A stretch of 43,685 nt of DNA from an uncultured Clostridia bacterium (GTDB lineage Bacteria > Bacillota > Clostridia > Oscillospirales > Ruminococcaceae). The stretch covers positions 1 through 43,685 of the forward strand of contig CALATN010000186.1 of assembly GCA_937891895.1 (NCBI GenBank), in the 5' to 3' direction. The notes beneath the pieces were generated by a model. The model saw only the letters and a program-made list of their open reading frames with translations, had not been told where the DNA came from and searched no databases. Shown here piece by piece: positions 33,562-40,616 of this stretch. The translations under genes were made by a program, and so were the position numbers. Positions within the stretch are counted from its first letter, which is position 1; every line of letters begins with the position of its first letter.

Positions 33562-35658
33562 TCACAGCAAAACATTAACCAAAGCGCAAAGAATTATTCC
33601 AACGGCAGTCGGAATTACAGCCGCAAGAAAAGTCCATTTGAATTTCCCTGTTTCCTTTTTCACCGTAAGGCAGGTTGTTGAACAAGGAAAATGGCAAAGC
33701 ATAAATATCATTGTGCAGACCGCCGTTGAAACCGTCCAGCCGTTTTCAACGAGAATTGACTTCAGCGAAGCAAGGCTTTCGTATTCCACAAGCATGCCCG
33801 AAGCGGTGTAAGCCATAAGCATTATGGGCACAACAATTTCGTTTGCGGGAAATCCCAGAATGAACGCAAGCAAAATTACTCCATCAAGTCCGATGAACTG
33901 CGCAAAGGGGTCGAGGAAGTCTGCACAATACATAAGCAAGGATATGTTACCAATTTGCACCGTGCCCAAAATCCATATCACAAGGCCGGCAGGTGCCGCA
34001 ACAGCAACCGCACGTCCCAGCACAAAAACCGTCCTGTCAAGAATTGACCGCACAATGACCTTGCCGAATTGCGGGCGGCGATAAGGCGGCAACTCCAGTG
34101 TAAACGAAGACGGTACGCCTTTTAAAAGCGTTACCGAAAGAAGCTTTGACACCGCAAATGTCAGAAGCACACCAAGCACGATTACCCCCGTGAGAATTGC
34201 AACTCCCGTAAAGCTTTGAAGCAAGCCTCCCCCTGCCGCAAGGAACATTGTTATTATCGCAATTAGCGTCGGAAATCTTCCGTTACAAGGCACAAACGCA
34301 TTTGTCAGAATTGCAATAAGCCTTTCCCTCGGCGAGTCAATAATTCTGCAACCCGTTACCCCCACAGCATTGCACCCGAAACCCATTGCCATTGTAAGTG
34401 CCTGTTTGCCGCAGGTGCCCGCACAACGGAAACCCTTGTCAAGATTGAAGGCAATTCTGGGCAGATAGCCTACGTCCTCCAACAGCGTGAACAGCGGAAA
34501 GAAAATCGCCATCGGCGGAAGCATTACCGACACAACCCACGCAAGCACGCGGTACACCCCGTCAATAAGCATACTCCGCACCCACTCAGGCACACCCATA
34601 AAAACAAGCCCCTCCGAAAGCCTGTCACCAAGCGCAAACAAGCCTTTCGACAACAGTGCCGACGGATAGTTTGCCCCCTCAACCGTGACCCAGAAAATTC
34701 CCAGCAACAGCAAAATCATAATCGGCACTCCCCAAAATCTATGGGTCAGCACCTTGTCAATCCGCCTGTCTCGTTCGTAGTAATTCTCTTTTTCAAAAGT
34801 CACGCATTTTTCGGCAATTTCCTCACCCCGCCGCACATAAGCCGCCGTAACAATATCGGACAGCTTCTCCTCAGTAATGCCGTGCCCCGAAAGAAAAATC
34901 CGTGCCGCCGAAACCGCGTCAATCAGTTCGTCGTTTTCAGCAATTTCCCGTCCCATAAAAAGTGCAAGCTGTGAAGCAACATTCTCATCATTTTCCAACA
35001 GCTTCAGTGCAAGCCAGCGGCAGGGAAGCGTGCCACTCGAAAGCTTTTCCAGTATAGGAGTAACCTTTCCCAAAGCCTTTTCAATTTCCTCAGGGTACTC
35101 CACACAGGGCATTTCAGCACGCTGTTTTCCCATAGCTTCGGGAAGCAACTCCATAAGCTGTTCAATTCCGTCACCGTCACGGGCGGAAGCCGTACAGACA
35201 GCTGCTCCAAGCATTTCGGACAGTTTTGCCGTGTCAATTCGTATCTTCTTTTTCTCAGCCTCATCCATAAGATTGACGCAAAGCACCACTTTCGGCGTAA
35301 CCTCAATAATCTGCAAAGCAAGATTGAGATTACGTTCAAGACAGGTCGCATCACAAACCACCGCAACCGCATCGGGTCTGCCGAAGCAGATGAAGTCCCT
35401 CGCCGCTTCTTCCTCTGCGGAATGAGGAATAAGGGAGTATGTCCCCGGAATATCAACAATAACGTAGTCAGTGCCGTTCCGTGAACAGCGTCCCTGAGCA
35501 TTCTGTACCGTCTTGCCAGTCCAGTTGCCCGTGTGCTGCTTCATACCCGTAAGAGCATTGAAAACCGTGGACTTGCCCACGTTTGGGTTGCCCGCAAGCG
35601 CAATAACCTTTTCGCCGTTCCTCTCAATAATAAAGTCACCGCCGTGACTGTTGCCCAT
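33562..35658 (-). CDS. feoB: Ferrous iron transport protein B (FeoB)
   Basis: The main anaerobic Fe(II) importer. 698 aa: an N-terminal G domain with G1 GNPNVGKST (23-31), G3 DIPG (69-72) and G4 NLMD (129-132), a helical linker, then a membrane part with two Gate domains and about ten helices. Motifs such as GFGCNAVGVTGCRIID and LGFPANEIVVPI are typical. No feoA lies beside it. AAAGGAG precedes the ATG. I see no clear Fur box. Confidence 0.94.
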   Translation of the reverse strand: MGNSHGGDFIIERNGEKVIALAGNPNVGKSTVFNALTGMKQHTGNWTGKTVQNAQGRCSRNGTDYVIVDIPGTYSLIPHSAEEEAARDFICFGRPDAVAVVCDATCLERNLNLALQIIEVTPKVVLCVNLMDEAEKKKIRIDTAKLSEMLGAAVCTASARDGDGIEQLMELLPEAMGKQRAEMPCVEYPEEIEKALGKVTPILEKLSSGTLPCRWLALKLLENDENVASQLALFMGREIAENDELIDAVSAARIFLSGHGITEEKLSDIVTAAYVRRGEEIAEKCVTFEKENYYERDRRIDKVLTHRFWGVPIMILLLLGIFWVTVEGANYPSALLSKGLFALGDRLSEGLVFMGVPEWVRSMLIDGVYRVLAWVVSVMLPPMAIFFPLFTLLEDVGYLPRIAFNLDKGFRCAGTCGKQALTMAMGFGCNAVGVTGCRIIDSPRERLIAILTNAFVPCNGRFPTLIAIITMFLAAGGGLLQSFTGVAILTGVIVLGVLLTFAVSKLLSVTLLKGVPSSFTLELPPYRRPQFGKVIVRSILDRTVFVLGRAVAVAAPAGLVIWILGTVQIGNISLLMYCADFLDPFAQFIGLDGVILLAFILGFPANEIVVPIMLMAYTASGMLVEYESLASLKSILVENGWTVSTAVCTMIFMLCHFPCSTTCLTVKKETGKFKWTFLAAVIPTAVGIILCALVNVLL

Positions 35659-35713
35659 ACAAAATCACTCCTTTCTGCAAGTCTATGCAGAGGATAGGTT
35701 GGACAATTACAGG

Positions 35714-35741
35714 CAAAAGAAAAAGCCCACGGGTGTGGGCT
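35714..35741 (-). terminator. Terminator of lipoprotein gene upstream of feoB
   Basis: On the minus strand AGCCCAC / GTGGGCT (7 bp, 4-nt loop) followed by TTTTCTTTT. Confidence 0.75.
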
Positions 35742-35795
35742 GGGGAATGAGATATATCTGTATATTAATGATATATATATCTGGGTTTCATTCTA

Positions 35796-36290
35796 TTATA
35801 CTACTTCTCCAATCATATACGTTTCATTTGTTTCAGTATCTCTTACTGTTATTCTTGTAATACCAACTAATTCTTCATCATCCATATAAGTGACATATGC
35901 AAAGAAGGAAATAGTATATTGTTTATTTAAGCTTGTTTCTACATTTTTCATTCTTGGTGAAATATGACACTCTATTTGCTTACCGTTTTCCCAAGATGAG
36001 CCAGCTTCTGACATTGCATACCATTTGCCATCGGAAATAATATCACCATCAATAAATTGTATAGCTTCTTTAATTTCTTCATCAAGATTATGTGTATTGG
36101 CAACTGCTTTACAAAAAGAATTTTTTAATTCGACCGTTTCACCTGTTTTAAAGCAATTCATAATAGTGGTTGCTTGTTCAGTTGCAATTTTATCAGGAAG
36201 AGTGGCTTGTTCGTATAAATCATTCGATCCACACCCCGAAAAACAAGCAACAGTCAAAACCATAAGGATACATAAAATTCTGTTTTTCAT
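35796..36290 (-). CDS. Lipoprotein, possibly DUF5104 family
   Basis: A 164-aa lipoprotein: signal peptide and lipobox FSGC, then a domain with KWYAMSEAGSSW and a beta-rich C-terminus (NKQYTISFFAYVTYMDDEELVGITRITV). This resembles DUF5104 lipoproteins of gut Firmicutes, but I am not certain. In-frame codons reach 36365, but GGAGGAA is spaced for the ATG at 36290, which gives a standard signal peptide. The function is unknown. Confidence 0.75.
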   Translation of the reverse strand: MKNRILCILMVLTVACFSGCGSNDLYEQATLPDKIATEQATTIMNCFKTGETVELKNSFCKAVANTHNLDEEIKEAIQFIDGDIISDGKWYAMSEAGSSWENGKQIECHISPRMKNVETSLNKQYTISFFAYVTYMDDEELVGITRITVRDTETNETYMIGEVV

Positions 36291-36321
36291 ATCAGTTCCT
36301 CCGATGTAAGTGTCTGACATA

Positions 36322-36350
36322 ATTTTACTCAATATTTCCACGCTTGTCAA
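36322..36350 (-). promoter_or_regulatory. SigA-type promoter of lipoprotein gene
   Basis: On the minus strand TTGACA (36345-36350), 17 nt, TAAAAT (36322-36327). Confidence 0.75.
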
Positions 36351-36394
36351 CAAATTCCACCCCAAAGGGCATCGGCAAAATTTTCAAAAACCAC

Positions 36395-36423
36395 TTTACA
36401 AATCAGCTTTTGTGTGCTATAAT
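36395..36423 (+). promoter_or_regulatory. Promoter of tRNA-Pro
   Basis: TTTACA (36395-36400), 17 nt, TATAAT (36418-36423), 18 nt before the tRNA. Confidence 0.85.
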
Positions 36424-36441
36424 ATTAACCGTTGAAATTAT

Positions 36442-36518
36442 CGAGGTGTGGCTCAGTTTGGTAGAGCGCTTCGTTCGGGACGAAGAGGCCGCAGGTTCGA
36501 ATCCTGTCACCTCGACCA
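36442..36518 (+). tRNA. tRNA-Pro (anticodon CGG), CCA encoded
   Basis: Full cloverleaf: acceptor CGAGGTG/CACCTCG, D stem GCTC/GAGC, anticodon stem CTTCG/CGAAG around TTCGGGA (anticodon CGG), T arm GCAGG-TTCGAAT-CCTGT, discriminator A and encoded CCA. AT-rich accessory DNA begins after its terminator. Confidence 0.97.
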
Positions 36519-36547
36519 TCAAAGGTCATAATTGAGTATGACAAGGG

Positions 36548-36584
36548 ATCCCGCTGTTCAAAAGAACAGCGGGATGTTTTGTTG
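36548..36584 (+). terminator. Terminator of tRNA-Pro
   Basis: A perfect 12-bp stem (ATCCCGCTGTTC / GAACAGCGGGAT), AAAA loop, then GTTTTGTTG. Confidence 0.88.
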
Positions 36585-36621
36585 ATGCATTTAAATACAA
36601 ACTTATTTTACACTATTTCGC

Positions 36622-36659
36622 GTATATAACATTTGATGATTTTTGAAAATCTTATATAC
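36622..36659. repeat. AT-rich inverted repeat at the start of the accessory segment
   Basis: GTATATAA (36622-36629) pairs with TTATATAC (36652-36659) around an inner GATTTT-TG-AAAATC hairpin. The rest of the 36519-36822 gap holds only the tRNA terminator and the retron promoter. Confidence 0.35.
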
Positions 36660-36715
36660 TGAAATTACAGAAGGCTTCGTTTGCAAAATGCATATTTTCA
36701 TAATTGTTTAATTTA

Positions 36716-36744
36716 TTGCTATTCGACAAAATTTATGGTATAAT
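36716..36744 (+). promoter_or_regulatory. Promoter of the retron effector gene
   Basis: TTGCTA (36716-36721), 17 nt, TATAAT (36739-36744), about 80 nt before the start codon. Confidence 0.6.
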
Positions 36745-36822
36745 TTTAATGATATTATTAGCTGAATTATATTTTGCATAGTAAAAATTATAGTCTTGTT
36801 ACATTAATAAGGATGTGAGATT

Positions 36823-38835
36823 TTGCCTATAACCCATATTAGAATCGAAAACTATAAGTCTATTAAACGATGTGATATAGATTTAAATAATTTAACCGCT
36901 TTAATAGGTGCAAATGGTACAGGAAAAAGCACTATCCTTGATGCGATTAATTATTTTTATAGTAATTTAACAGAAAAAAGAATCTGTGAAAATATTTTTG
37001 ATATTAATAACAGATTTAGTAATCAAGCGAAAATAACATTAACTTTTGATCTATCAAATTTTATGAAAATTTCTAAAGCAAAAGCAAATAATTATGAGAA
37101 TATTTTTGATGAACAGAATGAAAAATCAAAATACATCGATTATTTTAAGTCAATAATATCTTTAATTTCCTCAAAAAAAGAAAAAACATTTTCTTTGCAA
37201 TTATCACAAATAAAAGGTCAAGGAATTCAATGGAGTGAACCATATGAACGAAGAGTAATTATTAAAAATCTCTTTCCGTTTTTTTACATAGATACACGTA
37301 CTTTGGATATAAATGAATGGTCAAAAGTATGGGATGTACTTGGAGAACTTGCAAAAGTGTCAAATTTAGAACGCAAAGACATAGAAAATCAAATTCATAA
37401 TATTGTTGATACTAGTTCGGAAACTACTAATAAAATTAAAGCTGTGAGCTCAATTTTTGATTCATCAGAACTAAGTGTTGTACCATTAGCAACAAAAGAT
37501 TTTGCAACTGCACTTGCAAAAATATATTTTACGGGTCAGACAATTACTCAGAAAGGAAAAAAGTTAAATTATTATTCAACAGGTACTAACTCTGTAAAGT
37601 ATATTGAATTATTATTAAGAGCAATTAACGAAATAGCACGCAATAAAATGAAAGAACCTGTTGTTCTTATAGATGAACCAGAAATTAGTTTGCACCCTAA
37701 TTTTGTAGACGAATTATCTGAAGCAATAATGATAACAGATGATAAGCTTAGTGTTATTATTTCAACGCATTCTGCAAGATTAATCAAAAAAGTACTTCCT
37801 TATGAAAATATGGCTTTATATAATGTGAAATTGTATAATTGTTATACATATGTTAATTTAATGAAAAAATTCGAACAATATAGTCCACCTTCTAAATATA
37901 GGGTACTTGATGATCATATTAATTCGTATTTTTCTAAAAGGATTTTATTTGTAGAAGGTGAAACAGAACTGGAGTTGTTTTCAAATCCGTATTTACAAAT
38001 ACTTTTTCCTCAACTAAAAAAGATTGATGTTTTTCAAGCTATGTCTCAAGAACCAATATTAAACATCATGAATCCGCAGAAAAACAAGTCTAAAATACCG
38101 TATATTTGTTTAATAGATGCGGATAAAACAATACAATTTAACAGTACAAAGCAAAAATTTGAATTGAAAAATGAATACTTTCAAAACGACAAAGAAAAGT
38201 TCCTTTTTAGAAATAAAAAAGATAACAGTGAGTACTTACATCATTTACACATGCGAATTATTAATATGGCAGATAAATTAAAGGTTCGTTATTACAAGCC
38301 ATATTATAGTTGTAATGATTCTAATTATGATGAATTAATGATTGCTATTCATGATTATTTATTGCGTTATAAGGTGTTTACATTAAAGACCACAATAGAA
38401 GGTGCATTAATTAACAAAAATAATTTAGATTATGCATTAAAATACCTTGAAAAGAAAAGCAGAAAGCATGACTACGATTCGTTTATAGCATTTTTAGATA
38501 CTCATAAAAAAACAGATCAATTAAATATTATGCGTTTGGTATTCAACGGAAAAAGTGATTTGCAGAAAAATTATAAGGGCATACAAAAAGAGTTGACTAC
38601 GCAACAACAGTTAATTATTGAAAAAGTAATGATAGGAAAAAAAACCTCAGGATGGGTGTCAGAGTATATTGATTCATTCTTTTTTTATATATTATCTGAA
38701 GGCAATGAAATCACACATAAAGAAATGAAAAAACTATTAGATAAAAATCTAGAAGATAGAAAAAAAACAATTGATAAGTTTACATATAATTTTCCCGAAT
38801 TAGTTGACCTTTTTCAAAAATGTATGTATAATTAA
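36823..38835 (+). CDS. Retron effector: OLD-like ATPase with TOPRIM nuclease domain (Eco8-like)
   Basis: A 670-aa protein. The ABC/SMC-type ATPase has Walker A GANGTGKST (29-37), signature region YSTGTNSVKY (251-260), Walker B VVLIDEPE (280-287) and switch His in ISTHSARL (313-320). A TOPRIM domain follows: Glu in FVEGETE (376-382) and DAD (432-434), the metal-binding set of OLD-family nucleases. About 230 more residues follow. The start is TTG with AAGGA 9 nt upstream. It lies directly before an msr-msd RNA and a reverse transcriptase, so it is the probable toxic effector, similar in type to the Eco8 retron nuclease. Strongly AT-rich. Confidence 0.88.
   Translation: MPITHIRIENYKSIKRCDIDLNNLTALIGANGTGKSTILDAINYFYSNLTEKRICENIFDINNRFSNQAKITLTFDLSNFMKISKAKANNYENIFDEQNEKSKYIDYFKSIISLISSKKEKTFSLQLSQIKGQGIQWSEPYERRVIIKNLFPFFYIDTRTLDINEWSKVWDVLGELAKVSNLERKDIENQIHNIVDTSSETTNKIKAVSSIFDSSELSVVPLATKDFATALAKIYFTGQTITQKGKKLNYYSTGTNSVKYIELLLRAINEIARNKMKEPVVLIDEPEISLHPNFVDELSEAIMITDDKLSVIISTHSARLIKKVLPYENMALYNVKLYNCYTYVNLMKKFEQYSPPSKYRVLDDHINSYFSKRILFVEGETELELFSNPYLQILFPQLKKIDVFQAMSQEPILNIMNPQKNKSKIPYICLIDADKTIQFNSTKQKFELKNEYFQNDKEKFLFRNKKDNSEYLHHLHMRIINMADKLKVRYYKPYYSCNDSNYDELMIAIHDYLLRYKVFTLKTTIEGALINKNNLDYALKYLEKKSRKHDYDSFIAFLDTHKKTDQLNIMRLVFNGKSDLQKNYKGIQKELTTQQQLIIEKVMIGKKTSGWVSEYIDSFFFYILSEGNEITHKEMKKLLDKNLEDRKKTIDKFTYNFPELVDLFQKCMYN
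38804..38832 (+). promoter_or_regulatory. Promoter of the retron non-coding RNA, inside the end of the effector gene
   Basis: TTGACC (38804-38809), 17 nt, TATAAT (38827-38832). The -10 box is the last two sense codons (TAT AAT) of the effector. The expected start near 38839-38840 lies 4-5 nt before repeat a1. Confidence 0.75.
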
Positions 38836-38839
38836 ATTA

Positions 38840-39033
38840 ATGTCAACAAGCAAAGCAGAGTAGCAATACTTGAGCAATCAAGACCTTGATGTTAGTTTAG
38901 CAAGCTAAATTCCAAGGAAATATAGTCACTAATTGACACACACACTTACACCGTACAATATCTTCTATATTGTACAGTTGCAGTATAGCGTGCGCTACGC
39001 GATTTATTAAGAAAGTACTCTGCTTCTTGTTGT
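38840..39033 (+). ncRNA. Retron msr-msd non-coding RNA
   Basis: About 193 nt between effector and reverse transcriptase. Repeat a1 (38844-38862) pairs with a2 (39016-39032): CAACAAG with CTTGTTG, and AAGCAGAGTA with TACTCTGCTT, with a 2-nt bulge. The G after a1 (38863, in TAGC) is the likely branching guanosine. The msr part has hairpin CTTGA-GCAA-TCAAG (38869-38882) and one closed by CCTTG/CAAGG with inner TTTAGC/GCTAAA (38884-38917). The msd part has GTACAATAT/ATATTGTAC (38953-38975) and TAGCG/CGCTA (38986-38997). Exact msd ends cannot be fixed by eye. Confidence 0.85.
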
Positions 39034-39052
39034 TCATTAGAAAGGCGAGAAA

Positions 39053-40057
39053 ATGACAAAAGAATCATTTTGTAAATCCATATGGAATCTTTCTTATGAT
39101 CAGGTACGAGAAAACATTTCAAAAGATAGCTATAAACAATTTGAAATTCCTAAGAAAAATGGAATGAGAATCATAACTTTTCTTCCTGAAGAATCTTCAC
39201 TTTATGATCTGCAGAAAAAATTTAATAAGAATTTTTTATCAAAACAAGAACTTCCTATTTGTGTAAAGGGATTTGTGAAAGGAGAAAGCTATATATCATA
39301 CTTAGAACCTCATGTAGGTTCTAAGTATTTCTTTAGAGTAGATATTAAAGATTTTTTTCCTTCCATTACGGTTAGAAAAATTAAAGAAGCGTTTTCAACG
39401 TTTATTTCATTTGAAACAGATACAGATAAAGAAATTATACTTGAATTAATATCAGATATATGTACATATGAGGATATATTACCACAAGGGGCTTCAACAT
39501 CACCGACGATTTCTAATATTATAATGGTGAGAATAGATCAACGCATAACTAAGTATTGTCAAGCACTTGGAGTAACTTATACGCGATATGCAGATGATTT
39601 GCTTTTTTCAAGCAAAAACTTTGATTTTAAATTTAAAAAATGGTTTGTAAAAAAGATAAAGTTCTTTTTATCTTCATCTTGTTTTTCAATTAACTATAGT
39701 AAAATGAAATTTGGAAATGAAGAAATTTCTTTAAATGGTTATGTCATATCAGAGACTGGAATCAGACTTTCTCGTGGCCGTTTGTCTGATTTAAAGAAAG
39801 CACTTGCATTTTCACGTGAAAATCATAGGTTATCTAAAGATCAATCAGAGTTGTTTTTAGAAAAAGCTAACAACATTGTGTTAGTACATCGAAATTTAAA
39901 ACGAGATCCATTTGCGTCTGTTTTTCAGTTTACACAATTTTTGATAGGATACCGATCTCATTTAATATCATTTTTGCAATATGATTTAGAACCTTCATTT
40001 CGAAAGAAAATTAAGAAAATGTTATATAAAATAGAAGAGCAATTACTGTTATATTGA
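39053..40057 (+). CDS. Retron-type reverse transcriptase
   Basis: A 334-aa RT with fingers-palm motifs in order: VDIKDFF (96-102, first catalytic Asp), PQGASTSP (144-151), YADD (179-182, catalytic pair) and a later SLNGYVISETG (226-236). It should prime on the 2'-OH of the branching G and copy msd into msDNA. The region before motif 3 reads SYLEPHVG where many retron RTs have NAxxH, and LNG stands where VTG is common, so this is a divergent lineage. The ATG has AAAGGCGAG upstream and lies 20 nt after repeat a2. No terminator is close; the next hairpin is at 40275. Confidence 0.92.
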   Translation: MTKESFCKSIWNLSYDQVRENISKDSYKQFEIPKKNGMRIITFLPEESSLYDLQKKFNKNFLSKQELPICVKGFVKGESYISYLEPHVGSKYFFRVDIKDFFPSITVRKIKEAFSTFISFETDTDKEIILELISDICTYEDILPQGASTSPTISNIIMVRIDQRITKYCQALGVTYTRYADDLLFSSKNFDFKFKKWFVKKIKFFLSSSCFSINYSKMKFGNEEISLNGYVISETGIRLSRGRLSDLKKALAFSRENHRLSKDQSELFLEKANNIVLVHRNLKRDPFASVFQFTQFLIGYRSHLISFLQYDLEPSFRKKIKKMLYKIEEQLLLY

Positions 40058-40274
40058 TTCTATTTGATAATAATATCAGTTTGATCTGATTAGGGAATTC
40101 CCTCTGTTACGAATTATATATTATTTCATTCTGTATAAGACTAGACTATAGGATCTGCTTAAAATGTACGATTCACACCATAAGTTTTTATTCAAAGTTA
40201 AGAATATGAATTGCAGAAAACATTATTAAAACGCTACCCATCAAAATGTTATTTTACCAAAAAGGAAGATCAAT
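40058..40274. other. AT-rich spacer without a recognisable gene
   Basis: I find no ORF with a ribosome site and no strong structure here beyond a weak ATCAG/CTGAT hairpin near 40077. It may be decayed sequence. Confidence 0.5.
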
Positions 40275-40313
40275 AAAAGAGCAATGGCTATTTAAAATAG
40301 CTATTGCTCTTTT
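40275..40313. terminator. Bidirectional terminator between the retron and the remnant gene
   Basis: A 19-bp inverted repeat with one G-T pair (AAAAGAGCAATGGCTATTT and its complement) with T-rich ends on both strands. Confidence 0.75.
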
Positions 40314-40338
40314 CATATTGTTTTTTAGGATTGAAGGA

Positions 40339-40431
40339 CTATTTTGAAGTTAGGATGAGTAATAACATCATTGTATTTGCGGTTGCAACATTTTCCTTAT
40401 CATGGTATCTCTGAAAATAGTGTATTTTCAC
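40339..40431 (-). pseudogene. 30-codon gene remnant with intact promoter and ribosome site
   Basis: A GTG at 40431 has GAGGTG (40438-40443) 6 nt upstream and a consensus promoter behind it. The 30-residue product begins VKIHYFQRYHDKENVATANT and continues MMLLLILTSK, then stops. The opening resembles, from memory, the N-terminus of uncharacterised large proteins in defence loci that begin HYFQRYxxKENVxTANTMLLL, so this is probably the left-over 5' end of a deleted gene. A small intact gene cannot be ruled out. Confidence 0.5.
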
Positions 40432-40463
40432 TTTTAACACCTCATTATATATGAATTATATTA

Positions 40464-40492
40464 ATTATATCATAAGTGTAGATCAACTTCAA
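40464..40492 (-). promoter_or_regulatory. SigA-type promoter of the remnant gene
   Basis: On the minus strand TTGAAG (40487-40492), 17 nt, TATAAT (40464-40469). Confidence 0.65.
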
Positions 40493-40555
40493 CAGACATA
40501 AATCTTCTTAGATGTTTTACACAAATTCAAAAGTTTAAAATCTACACATCTTAAC

Positions 40556-40584
40556 TTGAAATCAGTAAGTAAGTGTGTTATTAT
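40556..40584 (+). promoter_or_regulatory. SigA-type promoter of the 595-aa orphan gene
   Basis: TTGAAA (40556-40561), 17 nt, TATTAT (40579-40584), 32 nt before the ATG. Confidence 0.75.
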
Positions 40585-40616
40585 TGCGGTAAAAGAAATA
40601 TTTAGGAGGTATAGCT

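Noticed and set aside
35741..35800. AT-rich repeats (GATATATC-like) before feoB as a Fur box
   Set aside because: Low-complexity ATAT sequence; no convincing match to the GATAATGATAATCATTATC pattern.
40247..40345. Short plus-strand ORF across the 40275-40313 inverted repeat
   Set aside because: Its codons are mostly the two arms of a terminator palindrome and there is no ribosome site.
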